DNA from: an uncultured Clostridia bacterium
GTDB lineage: Bacteria; Bacillota; Clostridia; Lachnospirales; CAG-274
Direction of reading: 5' to 3'
DNA length: 64,000 nucleotides
Assembly (NCBI GenBank): GCA_947591605.1
Contig: CANQDF010000005.1
Location: forward strand, 34,180 to 98,179
Part shown: positions 53,603 to 62,786 of the stretch, in pieces
Numbering within the stretch: the stretch's first letter is position 1
How the letters are laid out: each line of letters begins with the position of its first letter
Made by a program: the position numbers and the translations under genes
The notes under the pieces: model-generated
The model's input: the letters and a program-made list of their open reading frames with translations, nothing else
What the model was told of the DNA's origin: nothing
Database searches by the model: none

Positions 53603-54302
53603 TTTTTGCTACCTCTTTTCTGTAATATTCAACAAGCTCCTTATTTTCCTCCGCATCAAGCGCATTTACACCCTTTTCGGACATGGCGTAGGTTGCTCTG
53701 CCCACCTTTTCAAACCAGCCATAGGCATTGCTTGCAAAAGCATTGCGCACCTTTTCGGGATAGCCCAGTCTTTTTATATCCGCTGCGGACAGTGTATCAT
53801 ATACCTCCATATGGCAAAGCGCCAATACGGACGCCTCGGTATAGGCGGTTATTATACGCCTGCGGGTGCTGCCTCCCACATTCATATCCATATTGCGTCC
53901 CTCCGCCTCCTTTACAAGGCGTTTCCTTTTGCCGTAGTTTATAGCCTTGGTTTTATTTGGCTCGACAATAAACTCGGCAACAGGTGCGCCCTCAACGCCG
54001 ACGGCAATAAGCCCTATGCCAAGCTCCCCAAGCATTTTAAGCATCATACGGGTATCCTTGTCGCTGTACCGTTTTGGTCTGGGCACCGCAATATATACCT
54101 TATCTGTGACCGAGCGCCTTGACATTGCCTGATAAACCACTTTAAGGTTAAACCGACGCTTTAACTCCACCACAAGCAGCTCACCGTCCTTAAATGCCGC
54201 TATATCGCAATCCTTGACCTCCGCCTTGACTGTATATCCGTGTTTTTCCAACAGGCGCTTTACGGGCTCGTAAAGCTGTGTTTCCTTTTCAAACTGCGGC
54301 AT
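53595..54302 (-). CDS. DUF2161 (PD-(D/E)XK-like) domain protein
   Basis: A 235-residue protein. The nuclease-like core is EVKDCDIAAFKDGELLVVEL followed by KRRFNLK (about 25-55), with the D-x11-ExK pattern of the restriction-enzyme fold. The rest resembles DUF2161, which is predicted to be a phosphodiesterase but untested. It is wedged between two peptidases (pepP and map), with overlaps or 1-base spacing on both sides, a linkage I have no functional explanation for. Confidence 0.82.
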   Translation of the reverse strand: MPQFEKETQLYEPVKRLLEKHGYTVKAEVKDCDIAAFKDGELLVVELKRRFNLKVVYQAMSRRSVTDKVYIAVPRPKRYSDKDTRMMLKMLGELGIGLIAVGVEGAPVAEFIVEPNKTKAINYGKRKRLVKEAEGRNMDMNVGGSTRRRIITAYTEASVLALCHMEVYDTLSAADIKRLGYPEKVRNAFASNAYGWFEKVGRATYAMSEKGVNALDAEENKELVEYYRKEVAKNV

Positions 54303-54303
54303 A

Positions 54304-55548
54304 CTACCTTCCTCCGCACATTATTTTTTCTATTTCTTCCGCATCCCTCGGTATGTCCTCCGACAGCACACAGGCACCTTCGCCCGTTACCAGCACATCG
54401 TCCTCTATACGTATGCCTATGCCCTCCTGCTCTATGTAAAGCCCCGGCTCAACGGTAAGCACCATTCCTTCCTCCAGTATGCCCTCGTTGTGCCTGCCTA
54501 TATCGTGTGTTTCAAGCCCTAACATATGGCTTACGCCGTGGTAATAATACCTTGAAACCTCTTCGTCGTTTTTTATAAGGCCTATTTTTTTAAGCTTCTC
54601 GGCATAGTATCCCTTAAGTATGACATTGAGGTTTTTAAACTCTACTCCCGGCTTTATTGCATTTACAATAAGCCTGTTGCCGCCGAGCACTATATCGTAT
54701 ATCTGCCTTTGCCTTGGCATAAAAGTCCCGTTTACGGGAAATGTGCGTGTAATATCTCCGCTGTAATAGCCGTACTGCGCACCCACATCAAGCAGTATCA
54801 TATCGCCGTCCGTTGTTTTGCTGCTGTTTTTGCTGTAATGCAGCACAGTGGCATTTTTGCCGGAAGCTGCTATGCTCTTGAACGCAAAATCCTTGACGCC
54901 CGCCTTTTTAAGCTCAAAGTCAAAGTAGGCCTCTATCTCGTATTCGTACATACCGGGACGGGCATTTTTCATCATTGCATAAATACCCTTTGAGGTAATA
55001 TCTATGGCCTTTTTTATTTTTTCCACCTCAAAGGGCTTTTTAAGCCTCCGCATATCGGCAAATATGCCGTATGCGTCACATATATCAACCGCAGGATAAG
55101 CACGGGATACCTTTTTTGCAAATTCAAGAGCCTCGCTTACGGTATAAAAATCTCTGTTTTCAAGGTCGAGCCAAAGGCTTTTTGCCTGCCCGTTAAACAC
55201 CTCCGAAGAAAATCTTTCATAAAATTCGTCAATATATGCAAAGTCGTCTATGCCGGAGAGCTGTCTGCACTCCTCGGCGCCGATCACCGCACCCACCCAT
55301 TTTGCCTTTACCTCGTCATAGCGTTCGGTAAAAAGCGTATACAACGCCTTGCTGTTTCTCTTTACAAGCATAAGCACAAGCCCAGGTCTGTCAATGCCCG
55401 TAAGGTAATAAAAGTTTCTGTCGGGCGTAAATGGGTAATCCTCATCGCCTATCTTTTTTTTGGTTCGCCCGCTGAAAAAAACAGCCATGCTGTCCTCCGG
55501 CAGCCTGCCCGCAAAAATCCTTCTGTTTTCCGTAACAAAATCCTTCAA
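54304..55548 (-). CDS. pepP: Xaa-Pro aminopeptidase, M24B family
   Basis: A 414-residue creatinase-fold peptidase cleaving N-terminal residues before proline. Metal ligands lie in ILLDVGAQYGYYSGDITRTF (two Asp), HGVSHMLGLETHD (His), LTVEPGLYIEQEGIGIRIED (two Glu). SIAASGKNATVLHYSKNSS matches the substrate His region. The best start is a TTG at 55548, since GGAGGG lies seven bases ahead; a TTG six codons upstream is inside that site. There is no ATG near. It sits beside map. Confidence 0.93.
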   Translation of the reverse strand: MKDFVTENRRIFAGRLPEDSMAVFFSGRTKKKIGDEDYPFTPDRNFYYLTGIDRPGLVLMLVKRNSKALYTLFTERYDEVKAKWVGAVIGAEECRQLSGIDDFAYIDEFYERFSSEVFNGQAKSLWLDLENRDFYTVSEALEFAKKVSRAYPAVDICDAYGIFADMRRLKKPFEVEKIKKAIDITSKGIYAMMKNARPGMYEYEIEAYFDFELKKAGVKDFAFKSIAASGKNATVLHYSKNSSKTTDGDMILLDVGAQYGYYSGDITRTFPVNGTFMPRQRQIYDIVLGGNRLIVNAIKPGVEFKNLNVILKGYYAEKLKKIGLIKNDEEVSRYYYHGVSHMLGLETHDIGRHNEGILEEGMVLTVEPGLYIEQEGIGIRIEDDVLVTGEGACVLSEDIPRDAEEIEKIMCGGR

Positions 55549-55585
55549 AATATAGCCCTCCGACAAAAATGTTTATATATACTGT

Positions 55586-55612
55586 CAAAAAGGGTGCTCT
55601 TACCGAACACCC
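55586..55612 (-). terminator. Terminator after the cytidylate-kinase-like gene
   Basis: On the minus strand GGGTG (55612-55608) pairs with CACCC (55596-55592) and is followed by TTTTT. Hence pepP-map and the kinase-like gene are likely separate transcripts. Confidence 0.75.
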
Positions 55613-55622
55613 TCAACCCCGT

Positions 55623-56255
55623 TTATTTTAAAACCGCCTCAAGATAGCTTATTATCTGGTTTACAGAATTTTCAATACCTATTTTGGCAGTATTTATTAC
55701 TATATCATATCCGTTTACGCTGTCCCACTCATTACCCGAATAATAGCTGTGGTAGGTAGCACGTTTTTTATCCGCCTTTATAAGTATACCCTCAACATCC
55801 TTCTCCTTGGTGTTTTCGTCACCGTAAAGGCGCATATACCGCTCCTTTCTGAAATCCATATCAGCCCTGAGATATACCCTCACAAGGTTAGGCTCCTCCC
55901 TGAGCACATAGTTTGAGCAGCGGCCCACTATCACAGCCGACTTATCCTGCACAAGCTCCCTGATAACCTTTGACTGTATGGAAAAGAGCGTATCGTTTGT
56001 AAGCATATTGTTGCTTTGGAAAAACAGCGAGTTCATTGGGTGAGCACCCATAACTACCGAATAAAGCAGGCTGTTTGTGGCAACCTCGTCAGCCTTTTCA
56101 AAAACGCTCTCTGCATATCCGCTTTTTTTGGCGGCAAGCGCAATAAGCTCCTTATCGTAAAAATCCACTCCGAGCTTTTTTGCAACATTTTCACCTATTT
56201 CACGTCCGCCGCTGCAAAACTGCCTTGCAATGGTTATGGCAAATTTCTTATCCAT
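55623..56255 (-). CDS. Cytidylate kinase-like family protein
   Basis: A 210-residue P-loop protein of the AAA_26 type: ITIARQFCSGGREIGENVAK at the N-terminus (the P-loop is replaced by FCSGGREIG), VIRELVQDKSAVIVGRCSNY, LRADMDFRKERYMRLYGDE and YHSYYSGNEWDSVNGYD. It resembles cytidylate kinase but lacks the classic GxxGxGK. Its substrate is not known. Promoter TTTACT-17-TATAAT lies just ahead, in the divergent region shared with the MocR gene. Confidence 0.85.
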   Translation of the reverse strand: MDKKFAITIARQFCSGGREIGENVAKKLGVDFYDKELIALAAKKSGYAESVFEKADEVATNSLLYSVVMGAHPMNSLFFQSNNMLTNDTLFSIQSKVIRELVQDKSAVIVGRCSNYVLREEPNLVRVYLRADMDFRKERYMRLYGDENTKEKDVEGILIKADKKRATYHSYYSGNEWDSVNGYDIVINTAKIGIENSVNQIISYLEAVLK

Positions 56256-56286
56256 ATATTATCACCCCTCAAAGTTTATTAGTATA

Positions 56287-56315
56287 ATTATACACCATTC
56301 GGCTATAAAAGTAAA
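56287..56315 (-). promoter_or_regulatory. Promoter of the cytidylate-kinase-like gene
   Basis: Minus strand: TTTACT (56315-56310), 17 bp, TATAAT (56292-56287), 32 bases before the ATG. Confidence 0.75.
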
Positions 56316-56325
56316 TATTTTTTAA

Positions 56326-56354
56326 TTGATAAATATGTAATTATATGATAAAAT
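56326..56354 (+). promoter_or_regulatory. Promoter of the MocR regulator
   Basis: TTGATA (56326-56331), 17 bp, TAAAAT (56349-56354), 29 bases before the ATG. The palindrome at 56354-56367 overlaps its start. Confidence 0.78.
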
Positions 56355-56367
56355 TGTATCCATACAA
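56354..56367 (+). promoter_or_regulatory. Palindromic operator at the MocR promoter
   Basis: TTGTAT-CC-ATACAA, a perfect 6+6 palindrome, overlaps the -10 end and the transcription start. It suits autorepression by the MocR protein, as seen for GntR relatives. Confidence 0.55.
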
Positions 56368-56382
56368 ATACGGAGGTGCAAT

Positions 56383-57813
56383 ATGGATATATATAAAACC
56401 ATAAGGCTTGACAAGCAATCCAAAACCCCGCTTTATCAGCAGCTTGCAGACAGCCTGCTTTTGCTTGTTGAGCAGGGGGAGCTTGAGGCAGGCACAAAAC
56501 TCCCTCCCATACGCCGCCTTGCGCTTATGCTTGACGTAAACAACGTTACCGTGATAAACGCTTATAAATATCTTGAGTCCAAAAAGGCGGTATACTCACA
56601 TGTGGGCAGCGGAACGTTTGTTGCCGACCCCGATCTTAACCGCAACAAACCCATAACAAAAACCCTTTTGACCAAAAAAAATCTGGGAGAAATAAATTAC
56701 GGCAATTATATAAATTTTGCCGACACCTCGGTTTCCGCCGAGCTGTTTCCGGTGGACAGATTCAAGCAATGCTTTGACGCTGTGCTTGAAAGGGACAAGG
56801 GCGCCGCATTCAGCTACCAGAGCTCCATGGGATACGAGCCGTTAAGGGAGGCGATGGCGGTTACCCTTGAGGAAAGCGGCATAAAAACCTCCTCCGAGCG
56901 CATACAGATCATATCAGGGGCACAGCAGGGGCTTGACATAATATCAAAGGCAATGCTTAAAACAAACGATATTGTTTTTACCGAAAAGCCTACATATTAC
57001 GGAGCACTGGGAGCCATATTTTCAAGGGGCGCACAGGCTGTGGAGATACCTCTCGAGGAGGACGGCATAAATTTGTATGTACTGCAAAGGCTGCTTAAAA
57101 TCTATACGCCCAAGTTTATTTACGTTATGCCGTGCTACCAGACGCCAACGGGCATATGCTACAGCCTTAAAAAAAAGCGTGAACTGCTCGAGCTTGCCTA
57201 CAGGCACAATTTTTACATAGTCGAGGAGGATAATATGGGCGATTTTTCCTATACCGAGGAAAAGCCTGTACCCCTTAAAGCGCTTGACTACCGCAACAAA
57301 GTGATATATATAAAAAGCTTTTCCAAAATACTTATGCCGGGTCTTAGGATAGGCTGCACCGTACTTCCAAAGGCTGTACTCCAGGCTGTGGACTCCGCAA
57401 AGTATTCAAGCGATATTTCGACCTCGGGCTTTATCCAAAGGGCATTTGAGCTTTATCTCAAAAGCGGCGACCATCATATACATACGGAAAGGATGCGCTC
57501 GGTCTTCGGCAAAAAGTATAAGCTTATAACCGACCTTGCGGATAAAAAGCTGTCTAAATATTTTGATTTTCAAAAATCCCGGGGAGGTCTTACCCTGTGG
57601 CTGAGGTCAAAAAACAGTGCGGTTTCCTCCGATGCGCTGTATACGGCTCTTATAGGAGGAGGCGTGCTTATCACCCCGGGCAGCCTGTTTACATCCGAGG
57701 ATGAGGATATTATGCGGCATATACGCATAAGCTTTGCAAACGTCACCGATGCGGACATTGCAAAGGGCATAGATATTATTGCCGATGTGTGCAGCACCAT
57801 GAATACGGGCTGA
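56383..57813 (+). CDS. MocR/PdxR-type regulator: GntR HTH fused to aminotransferase fold
   Basis: A 476-residue fusion. The N-terminal GntR winged helix (about 1-75: YQQLADSLLLLVEQGELEAG, TVINAYKYLESKKAVYSHVG) is followed by a fold-type I PLP domain (about 100-470) with GAQQGLDIISKAML, VMPCYQTPTGICYSLKKKRE, EEDNMGDFSY and SFSKILMPGLRIGC, where the Lys would bind PLP. Such proteins sense PLP or amino acids and control vitamin B6 or transport genes. The target is unknown; no pdx gene is nearby. The divergent cytidylate-kinase-like gene is an alternative target. Confidence 0.9.
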   Translation: MDIYKTIRLDKQSKTPLYQQLADSLLLLVEQGELEAGTKLPPIRRLALMLDVNNVTVINAYKYLESKKAVYSHVGSGTFVADPDLNRNKPITKTLLTKKNLGEINYGNYINFADTSVSAELFPVDRFKQCFDAVLERDKGAAFSYQSSMGYEPLREAMAVTLEESGIKTSSERIQIISGAQQGLDIISKAMLKTNDIVFTEKPTYYGALGAIFSRGAQAVEIPLEEDGINLYVLQRLLKIYTPKFIYVMPCYQTPTGICYSLKKKRELLELAYRHNFYIVEEDNMGDFSYTEEKPVPLKALDYRNKVIYIKSFSKILMPGLRIGCTVLPKAVLQAVDSAKYSSDISTSGFIQRAFELYLKSGDHHIHTERMRSVFGKKYKLITDLADKKLSKYFDFQKSRGGLTLWLRSKNSAVSSDALYTALIGGGVLITPGSLFTSEDEDIMRHIRISFANVTDADIAKGIDIIADVCSTMNTG

Positions 57814-57885
57814 AAATGTTGACTCTGATCGGTAGTTTTCGGTCGGCATAATTTTTTCTTTGGCAAAATCAACAAAACCCAACAT

Positions 57886-57921
57886 ACAAAAGCTCCCCAC
57901 GGCATACCGCCGTAAGGGAGC
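57886..57921. terminator. Terminator between the MocR gene and feoB
   Basis: On the minus strand GCTCCCTTACGGC pairs with GCCGTGGGGAGC around GGTAT, then TTTTG. The same stem with a T-run on the plus side also suits the MocR gene, so it may be bidirectional. Confidence 0.8.
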
Positions 57922-57932
57922 CTTTAAACGTA

Positions 57933-59951
57933 TCAGAACAGCATACTGCCCACATTGAACACTATAAATGACATAAGCCATGCTGCCGCCGTCTGGTATG
58001 CCACGGCAAAAAATGTCCATTTCCAGCTGTTCATTTCCTTATGTATAGTTGTAAACGCCACAACACAAGGCATATAAAGCAGTATAAACACAAGATAGCT
58101 GTATGCAGACAGCGGCGTAAAACCGTTTGCCAGCGCACCCGCTATTGCTGCTGTGGACGAGGCATCGCCCACCCCGTAAAGTATGCCCAAGGTGGATACT
58201 ACCGCCTCCTTTGCAACAAAGCCCGTAAGCAGGGCGACACAGGCACGCCACTCACCAAAGCCGCAGGGTCTGAATACGGGTACAAGCAGCCTGCCCATAA
58301 AAGCAAATATGCTTTGTGTATTGTCGTCAACATATTTAAGCGCAGGGCTGAAGCTCTGCAAAAACCATATCACAACAGATGCCAGCAGCAGTATGGTAAA
58401 CGCCTTTACAATAAACTCCTTTGCCCTTTCCCATACATGCAGCACTATCGTTTTTGCCGACGGAAATCTGTAGTTTGGCAGCTCCATTATAAAGGTTTCC
58501 GCCTCCCCTTTAAGCACCGTGCTTTTAAGTATAATACCGCTTAAAAGCGCAACGGCTATACCCAAAAGATAAAGGCTTATTACCACAGGGCCCCTGTATG
58601 CTGCAAAAAAAGCGCCTGCAAACACGGCATACACAGGCATCCTTGCGCCGCAGCTCATAAACGGGGTAAGTATTATTGTCATACGTCTGTCACGCTCGTT
58701 TTCCAGTGTACGGGCAGCCATAACGGCAGGCACCGTACAGCCGAAGCCCATAAGCATAGGCACAAAGCTCTTGCCCGACAAGCCGAAATTGCGCAGCAGC
58801 CTGTCCATTATAAAAGCTGCCCTTGCCATATAGCCGCTGTCCTCCAGAATAGATAAAAAGGTAAAAAGCAGCAGTATCTGAGGCAGGTACACAAGCACCA
58901 TGCCTACTCCTGCGGCAATACCGTCAACAACAAGGCCGACAGCCCAGTCCGCCACATTGCATTTTATCAAAAATCCCCGCAGACCCTCCACCGCAACGGA
59001 GTTTACAAGCCTGTCCATACCGTCTGTAAGAAAGCTGCCGAAGCCTCCGAAGGTTATCTGAAATATCAGCAGCATAACTCCCAGAAACACGGGTATGGCG
59101 AGATACTTATTTGTAACTATCATATCTATCCTGTCGGTCACGGTAAGCTCCTCGGGGCTGTGCGCACGCTTGATACAGGCTGCCGAAAGCTCTGCAATAT
59201 ACCTGTACCTGAGGTCGGCAACATATATCTCCCACTCTATATCAAGCTCCTCCTCGGAGTTATGTATGACCAGCTCTATAAGCTCCCTTGCCTCCTTTGG
59301 CAGGTCGAGGGAGTCTATGATGCGTTCGTCATTTTCCAGCAGCTTTATTGCGGAAAAAAGGCTTATATTTATACCGTATTTAGCCGTAATTTTGCGTATA
59401 TCGGCTGCTATGGGTATTACCGGCGTATCGGAGAGCACCGAGTGAAAATAATTGCCGCCTTTATCCTCCGCCGTTTTAACAGCAGCCTCCATAAGCTCGT
59501 CCACACCTCTGTTTTTAACGGCAGAGATCGGCACCACGGGTGTATTGAGCTTTTTTACAAGCTTTGGTATGTCGATCTTGTCGCCCGCCGCCTCTATCTC
59601 GTCCATCATATTAAGCGCTATTATTACCGGTATACCGGTTTCCGTAAGCTGAGAGGTAAGGTACATATTGCGTTCAAAATTTGTTGCGTCAATTATATTG
59701 ATAATGAGGTCGGGCTTTTCCGTAAGCAAATATTTGCGGCTTACTACCTCCTCCTCGGAATAAGGTGACAGCGAGTATATACCGGGCAGGTCGACAACGG
59801 TTACCTCCGTATCCCCCACATGACAGATGCCCTCTCTGCGGTCAACCGTGACGCCGGGCCAATTGCCCACATGCGCCCTGCTGCCCGTCAGCTGATTAAA
59901 AAGTGTTGTTTTGCCGCAGTTTGGGTTGCCTGCCAAAGCAAATCTATACAT
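57933..59951 (-). CDS. feoB: Ferrous iron transporter B
   Basis: A 672-residue protein. The N-terminal G domain (about 1-165) has MYRFALAGNPNCGKTTLFNQ (P-loop), GVTVDRREG, VVDLPGIYSLSPYSEEE and NMMDE, and is followed by an all-helical domain and about 11 membrane helices with two Gate motifs and the Cys-containing GFGCTVPAVMAAR and SCGARMPVYAVF. It imports ferrous iron. I start it at ATG 59951, which overlaps the feoA end by 8 bases; a TTG six codons ahead is inside feoA. Confidence 0.95.
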   Translation of the reverse strand: MYRFALAGNPNCGKTTLFNQLTGSRAHVGNWPGVTVDRREGICHVGDTEVTVVDLPGIYSLSPYSEEEVVSRKYLLTEKPDLIINIIDATNFERNMYLTSQLTETGIPVIIALNMMDEIEAAGDKIDIPKLVKKLNTPVVPISAVKNRGVDELMEAAVKTAEDKGGNYFHSVLSDTPVIPIAADIRKITAKYGINISLFSAIKLLENDERIIDSLDLPKEARELIELVIHNSEEELDIEWEIYVADLRYRYIAELSAACIKRAHSPEELTVTDRIDMIVTNKYLAIPVFLGVMLLIFQITFGGFGSFLTDGMDRLVNSVAVEGLRGFLIKCNVADWAVGLVVDGIAAGVGMVLVYLPQILLLFTFLSILEDSGYMARAAFIMDRLLRNFGLSGKSFVPMLMGFGCTVPAVMAARTLENERDRRMTIILTPFMSCGARMPVYAVFAGAFFAAYRGPVVISLYLLGIAVALLSGIILKSTVLKGEAETFIMELPNYRFPSAKTIVLHVWERAKEFIVKAFTILLLASVVIWFLQSFSPALKYVDDNTQSIFAFMGRLLVPVFRPCGFGEWRACVALLTGFVAKEAVVSTLGILYGVGDASSTAAIAGALANGFTPLSAYSYLVFILLYMPCVVAFTTIHKEMNSWKWTFFAVAYQTAAAWLMSFIVFNVGSMLF

Positions 59952-60180
59952 ACTTATCCACCCTTTCAACGGTTACCTGCGACGCCTCGCTCTTGCGCAT
60001 GCTGAGTGCGTAACCTCTTACATTTACCTCCAGCGGGTCACCGAAGGGGGCTGTCCTCTTTATCATAACGTGAGCCTGCGGTGTTATGCCCATATCAATG
60101 AGTCTGCGTCTTACGGGGCCTCTGCCTCCTATGCTTACGACCACTGCCTTTTCTCCGGGTTTTAGCTTGTCAAGTGTCAT
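59944..60180 (-). CDS. feoA: Ferrous iron transport protein A
   Basis: A 78-residue SH3-like protein with MTLDKLKPGEKAVVVSIGGR, GPVRRRLIDMGITPQAHVMI and PFGDPLEVNVRGYALSMRKS. It probably helps FeoB. CAGGAG precedes the ATG at 60180. A longer frame to the right has no RBS and crosses the ydcF promoter, so it is rejected. There is no feoC gene. Confidence 0.92.
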   Translation of the reverse strand: MTLDKLKPGEKAVVVSIGGRGPVRRRLIDMGITPQAHVMIKRTAPFGDPLEVNVRGYALSMRKSEASQVTVERVDKYV

Positions 60181-60227
60181 ATCTGATCTCCTGTACAGTA
60201 AATTTATTTTTAATTTATACATATCAC

Positions 60228-60256
60228 TTGTTTTGAATATGTAGATATTGTATAAT
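60228..60256 (+). promoter_or_regulatory. Promoter of the ydcF-like operon
   Basis: TTGTTT (60228-60233), 17 bp, TATAAT (60251-60256). It places the transcript start near 60263, downstream of the ATG at 60248, so translation must begin at 60293. Confidence 0.75.
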
Positions 60257-60292
60257 AAACCAATGGAAAAATCAACAGCTAAGGTGAATGAT

Positions 60293-61015
60293 ATGAAGAA
60301 AATTATAACGGCTTTGGGTATTTTTATAATATTATTTATTACCGCAGGCAGCATTTTGTCAAACTTCAGCATAGGCAACCTTATGATATATGCACTGGGC
60401 TTTACGCTTGCGCTTTGGTTTAATGTACCCAAAAACAGGCTTACCTCGGCCCTTAAGATAATTGCCGCATCGGGCTTTGCCGTTGTGTTTTTGATGATAG
60501 GCTTTATATTTTTTTCCGCAGATGCAAACAAGACCGATTATACCGAGGATGCGGCAATAGTGCTGGGCTGTGCCGTAACGGGCGAAAGGCTCAGCTCTCC
60601 GCTTAAGTATCGCCTTGATACCGCCTATGATTATTATATGCGTAACCCGGACGCCGTTATAATAGTATCGGGGGGACAGGGGCCGCAGGAGGACATAAGC
60701 GAGGGCAAAGCAATGTTTCTTTACCTTACTTCCCTCGGCGTACCCGACGACCGTATAATTGTTGAGGACAAGGCAACAAGCACAAACGAGAACTACATAT
60801 ATTCCAAAGCCATTTTAGACGAGCTTTTCGGCGGACAAGCCTATAAATGTGTATATATAACAAACCGTTTTCACACATACAGGGCAGGAAGGCTTGCAAA
60901 GATGAACGGGCTTGACGCATCAAGCTGCAGTGCGCCCATAGGGCCCATGGCTGCAACAACAAGCTATATGCGTGAGGTGCTTGCGGTATTCAAGCTATGG
61001 CTCATTGGCAGATAG
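60293..61015 (+). CDS. YdcF-family (DUF218) protein
   Basis: A 240-residue protein with two or three N-terminal membrane helices (about 1-75) and a DUF218 domain: DAAIVLGCAVTGERLSSPLK, VIIVSGGQGPQEDISEGKAM, VPDDRIIVEDKATSTNENYI and YITNRFHTYRAGRLAKMNG. The family includes ElyC/SanA, linked to envelope integrity; the reaction is unknown. The ATG at 60293 has AAGGTGA ahead, and the promoter excludes longer starts. Confidence 0.88.
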   Translation: MKKIITALGIFIILFITAGSILSNFSIGNLMIYALGFTLALWFNVPKNRLTSALKIIAASGFAVVFLMIGFIFFSADANKTDYTEDAAIVLGCAVTGERLSSPLKYRLDTAYDYYMRNPDAVIIVSGGQGPQEDISEGKAMFLYLTSLGVPDDRIIVEDKATSTNENYIYSKAILDELFGGQAYKCVYITNRFHTYRAGRLAKMNGLDASSCSAPIGPMAATTSYMREVLAVFKLWLIGR

Positions 61016-61026
61016 GAGGGGATAAT

Positions 61027-61788
61027 ATGGCTGACTATGAGGGTTTTTCAGAGGTATATGACATTTTTATGGAGGAAACGCCGTATGACAAATGGGCTGA
61101 TTATATAGAGCTGCTCTGGGAGCATTTTTCGCTTAAGCCCAAGCTTGTATGCGACCTTGCCTGCGGCACGGGCAGCATGACCGTAAGGCTTGCGGAAAGA
61201 GGCTTAGATATGATAGGCATAGACCTTTCCGAGGCAATGCTTGCAAAGGCAAAGGAAAAATCGCCCGAGGGCATATTGTACCTCAATCAGGATATGCGTG
61301 AGTTTGAGCTTTACGGAACGGTAGACAGCATAATATGTCTGTGCGACAGCATAAACTACATAACCGACAGCGGAGAGCTGCTTAAGGTTTTTTCGCTTGT
61401 AAACAACTATCTTGACCCCGGGGGACTGTTTATTTTTGACATAAACACAATATACAAATTTAAAAATATACTCTCCGACAACTGTTTTTGCGAAACCACG
61501 GAAAATTCCGCATATACATGGGAAAACTACTATGACGAGGACGAGAGGATAAACGAGTTTTACACAAACTTTTTTATTGAGGACAGTAGCAGCGGTATGT
61601 ACAGACGCTTTGAGGAGTACCACTATGAAAAAGGCTACACGGTTGACGAGATAAGCGCACTTATAAAAAAATCGGGTATGGAGCTGCTTGGCGTATATGA
61701 CGAGCTTACCCTTGAGCCGCCCAAACCGGAAAGCAGCAGGATATATTTTATTGCAAGGGAAATTACAAAAGCAAAGGGGTTGAAATAA
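61027..61788 (+). CDS. Class I SAM-dependent methyltransferase
   Basis: A 253-residue methyltransferase: VCDLACGTGSMTVRLAERGL (motif I), DMIGIDLSEAMLAKAKEKSP and DSIICLCDSINYITDSGELL, followed by a C-terminal cap rich in Tyr and Glu. AGGAGGGGA precedes the ATG at 61027. The partner and substrate are unknown. It is translated just after ydcF and 1 base before hslO. Confidence 0.88.
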   Translation: MADYEGFSEVYDIFMEETPYDKWADYIELLWEHFSLKPKLVCDLACGTGSMTVRLAERGLDMIGIDLSEAMLAKAKEKSPEGILYLNQDMREFELYGTVDSIICLCDSINYITDSGELLKVFSLVNNYLDPGGLFIFDINTIYKFKNILSDNCFCETTENSAYTWENYYDEDERINEFYTNFFIEDSSSGMYRRFEEYHYEKGYTVDEISALIKKSGMELLGVYDELTLEPPKPESSRIYFIAREITKAKGLK

Positions 61789-61789
61789 A

Positions 61790-62671
61790 ATGGATCACAT
61801 TTTAAGGGCAAGCGCAGGGGACGGATCTGTGCGCATATTTATAGCCAATACAAAGGACACGGTACAAAAAGCATTTGAGTTGCACCGCACCTCCCCCGTA
61901 ATGTCGGCGGCAATGGGCAGGGCGCTTACCGCCGCTGCTATAATGGGCTCTATGCTCAAGACAGACGGCGATATGGTAACCATACAGATTAAAGGCGACG
62001 GACCGGGAGGCGGGCTTACCGTCACATCCGACAATAAGTCAAGGGTAAAAGGATACCCCAACAATGCAATAGTTGACATACCGCTAAAGCCCAACGGCAA
62101 GCTTGACGTACAGGCTGCACTTGGGTACGGTACGCTTACGGTAATAAAGGATATGGGCTTAAAGGAGCCGTATGTAGGTCAGATACCGCTTGTATCGGGT
62201 GAGATAGCAGAGGATATGACATACTACTTTGCCAAAAGCGAACAGACTCCGTCCGCTGTCGCCTTGGGTGTACTTGTCGACAGGGATTACAGCATAAAGC
62301 AGTCGGGCGGTTTTATAATACAGATGATGCCCGATGCCGATGACGGGATAATATCACAGTTGGAAAACAAGCTATCCAAGCTTGACAGTGTCACTGCCAT
62401 GCTTGAAAGCGGTATGACGACAAAGGACATTTTAAACGAGCTTGCCGGGGATATTGGGGCATGTATACTTGATACCGTACCCGTTAAATATTACTGCAGC
62501 TGCTCGGCGGACAGGGTCAGAAAAGCACTTGTATCCCTCGGCAAAAAGGAGCTTGCACAGATAATAGAGGAGGACGGCAAGGCAACCCTGCACTGTCATT
62601 TCTGCAATAAGGATTATGACTTTAACCGTGACGAATTGATAGAGATACTGCAAAGTGCAATGGAAAAATAA
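61790..62671 (+). CDS. hslO: Redox-regulated chaperone Hsp33
   Basis: A 293-residue chaperone activated by oxidation. The substrate-binding part (1-230) shows GRALTAAAIMGSMLKTDGDM, IKGDGPGGGLTVTSDNKSRV and GYPNNAIVDIPLKPNGKLDV. The C-terminal switch has KYYCSCSADRV and LHCHFCNKDYDF, the C-x-C and C-x2-C zinc site. It ends the operon at 62671; no strong terminator is evident. Confidence 0.96.
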   Translation: MDHILRASAGDGSVRIFIANTKDTVQKAFELHRTSPVMSAAMGRALTAAAIMGSMLKTDGDMVTIQIKGDGPGGGLTVTSDNKSRVKGYPNNAIVDIPLKPNGKLDVQAALGYGTLTVIKDMGLKEPYVGQIPLVSGEIAEDMTYYFAKSEQTPSAVALGVLVDRDYSIKQSGGFIIQMMPDADDGIISQLENKLSKLDSVTAMLESGMTTKDILNELAGDIGACILDTVPVKYYCSCSADRVRKALVSLGKKELAQIIEEDGKATLHCHFCNKDYDFNRDELIEILQSAMEK

Positions 62672-62786
62672 ACCGCCAATAAAAAAATCCCTTAAAACAA
62701 CATTATAATTAAGTTAAAAAATCCAAAGATATTCGTATTCTGCTTACACTATATATTCAAGCCCTCCGGCTACTGTCAAAGTCCTT
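62672..62786. other. AT-rich intergenic segment, nothing recognised
   Basis: About 115 bases between hslO and the palindromic element. No gene, promoter or terminator is evident apart from the run CAATAAAAAAATCCC just after hslO. Confidence 0.5.

Noticed and set aside
59160..59768. 202-codon plus-strand ORF opposite feoB
   Set aside because: Sits inside the feoB G domain, with no RBS or family match.
60248..60292. Upstream ATG starts for the YdcF-like protein
   Set aside because: The ATG at 60248 is overlapped by the predicted -10 box (60251-60256), and the ATG at 60263 falls at the expected transcript start, so neither can be used normally.
59944..60531. 195-codon minus frame ending as FeoA
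   Set aside because: Only the last 78 codons match FeoA and have an RBS; the extension crosses the divergent ydcF gene.
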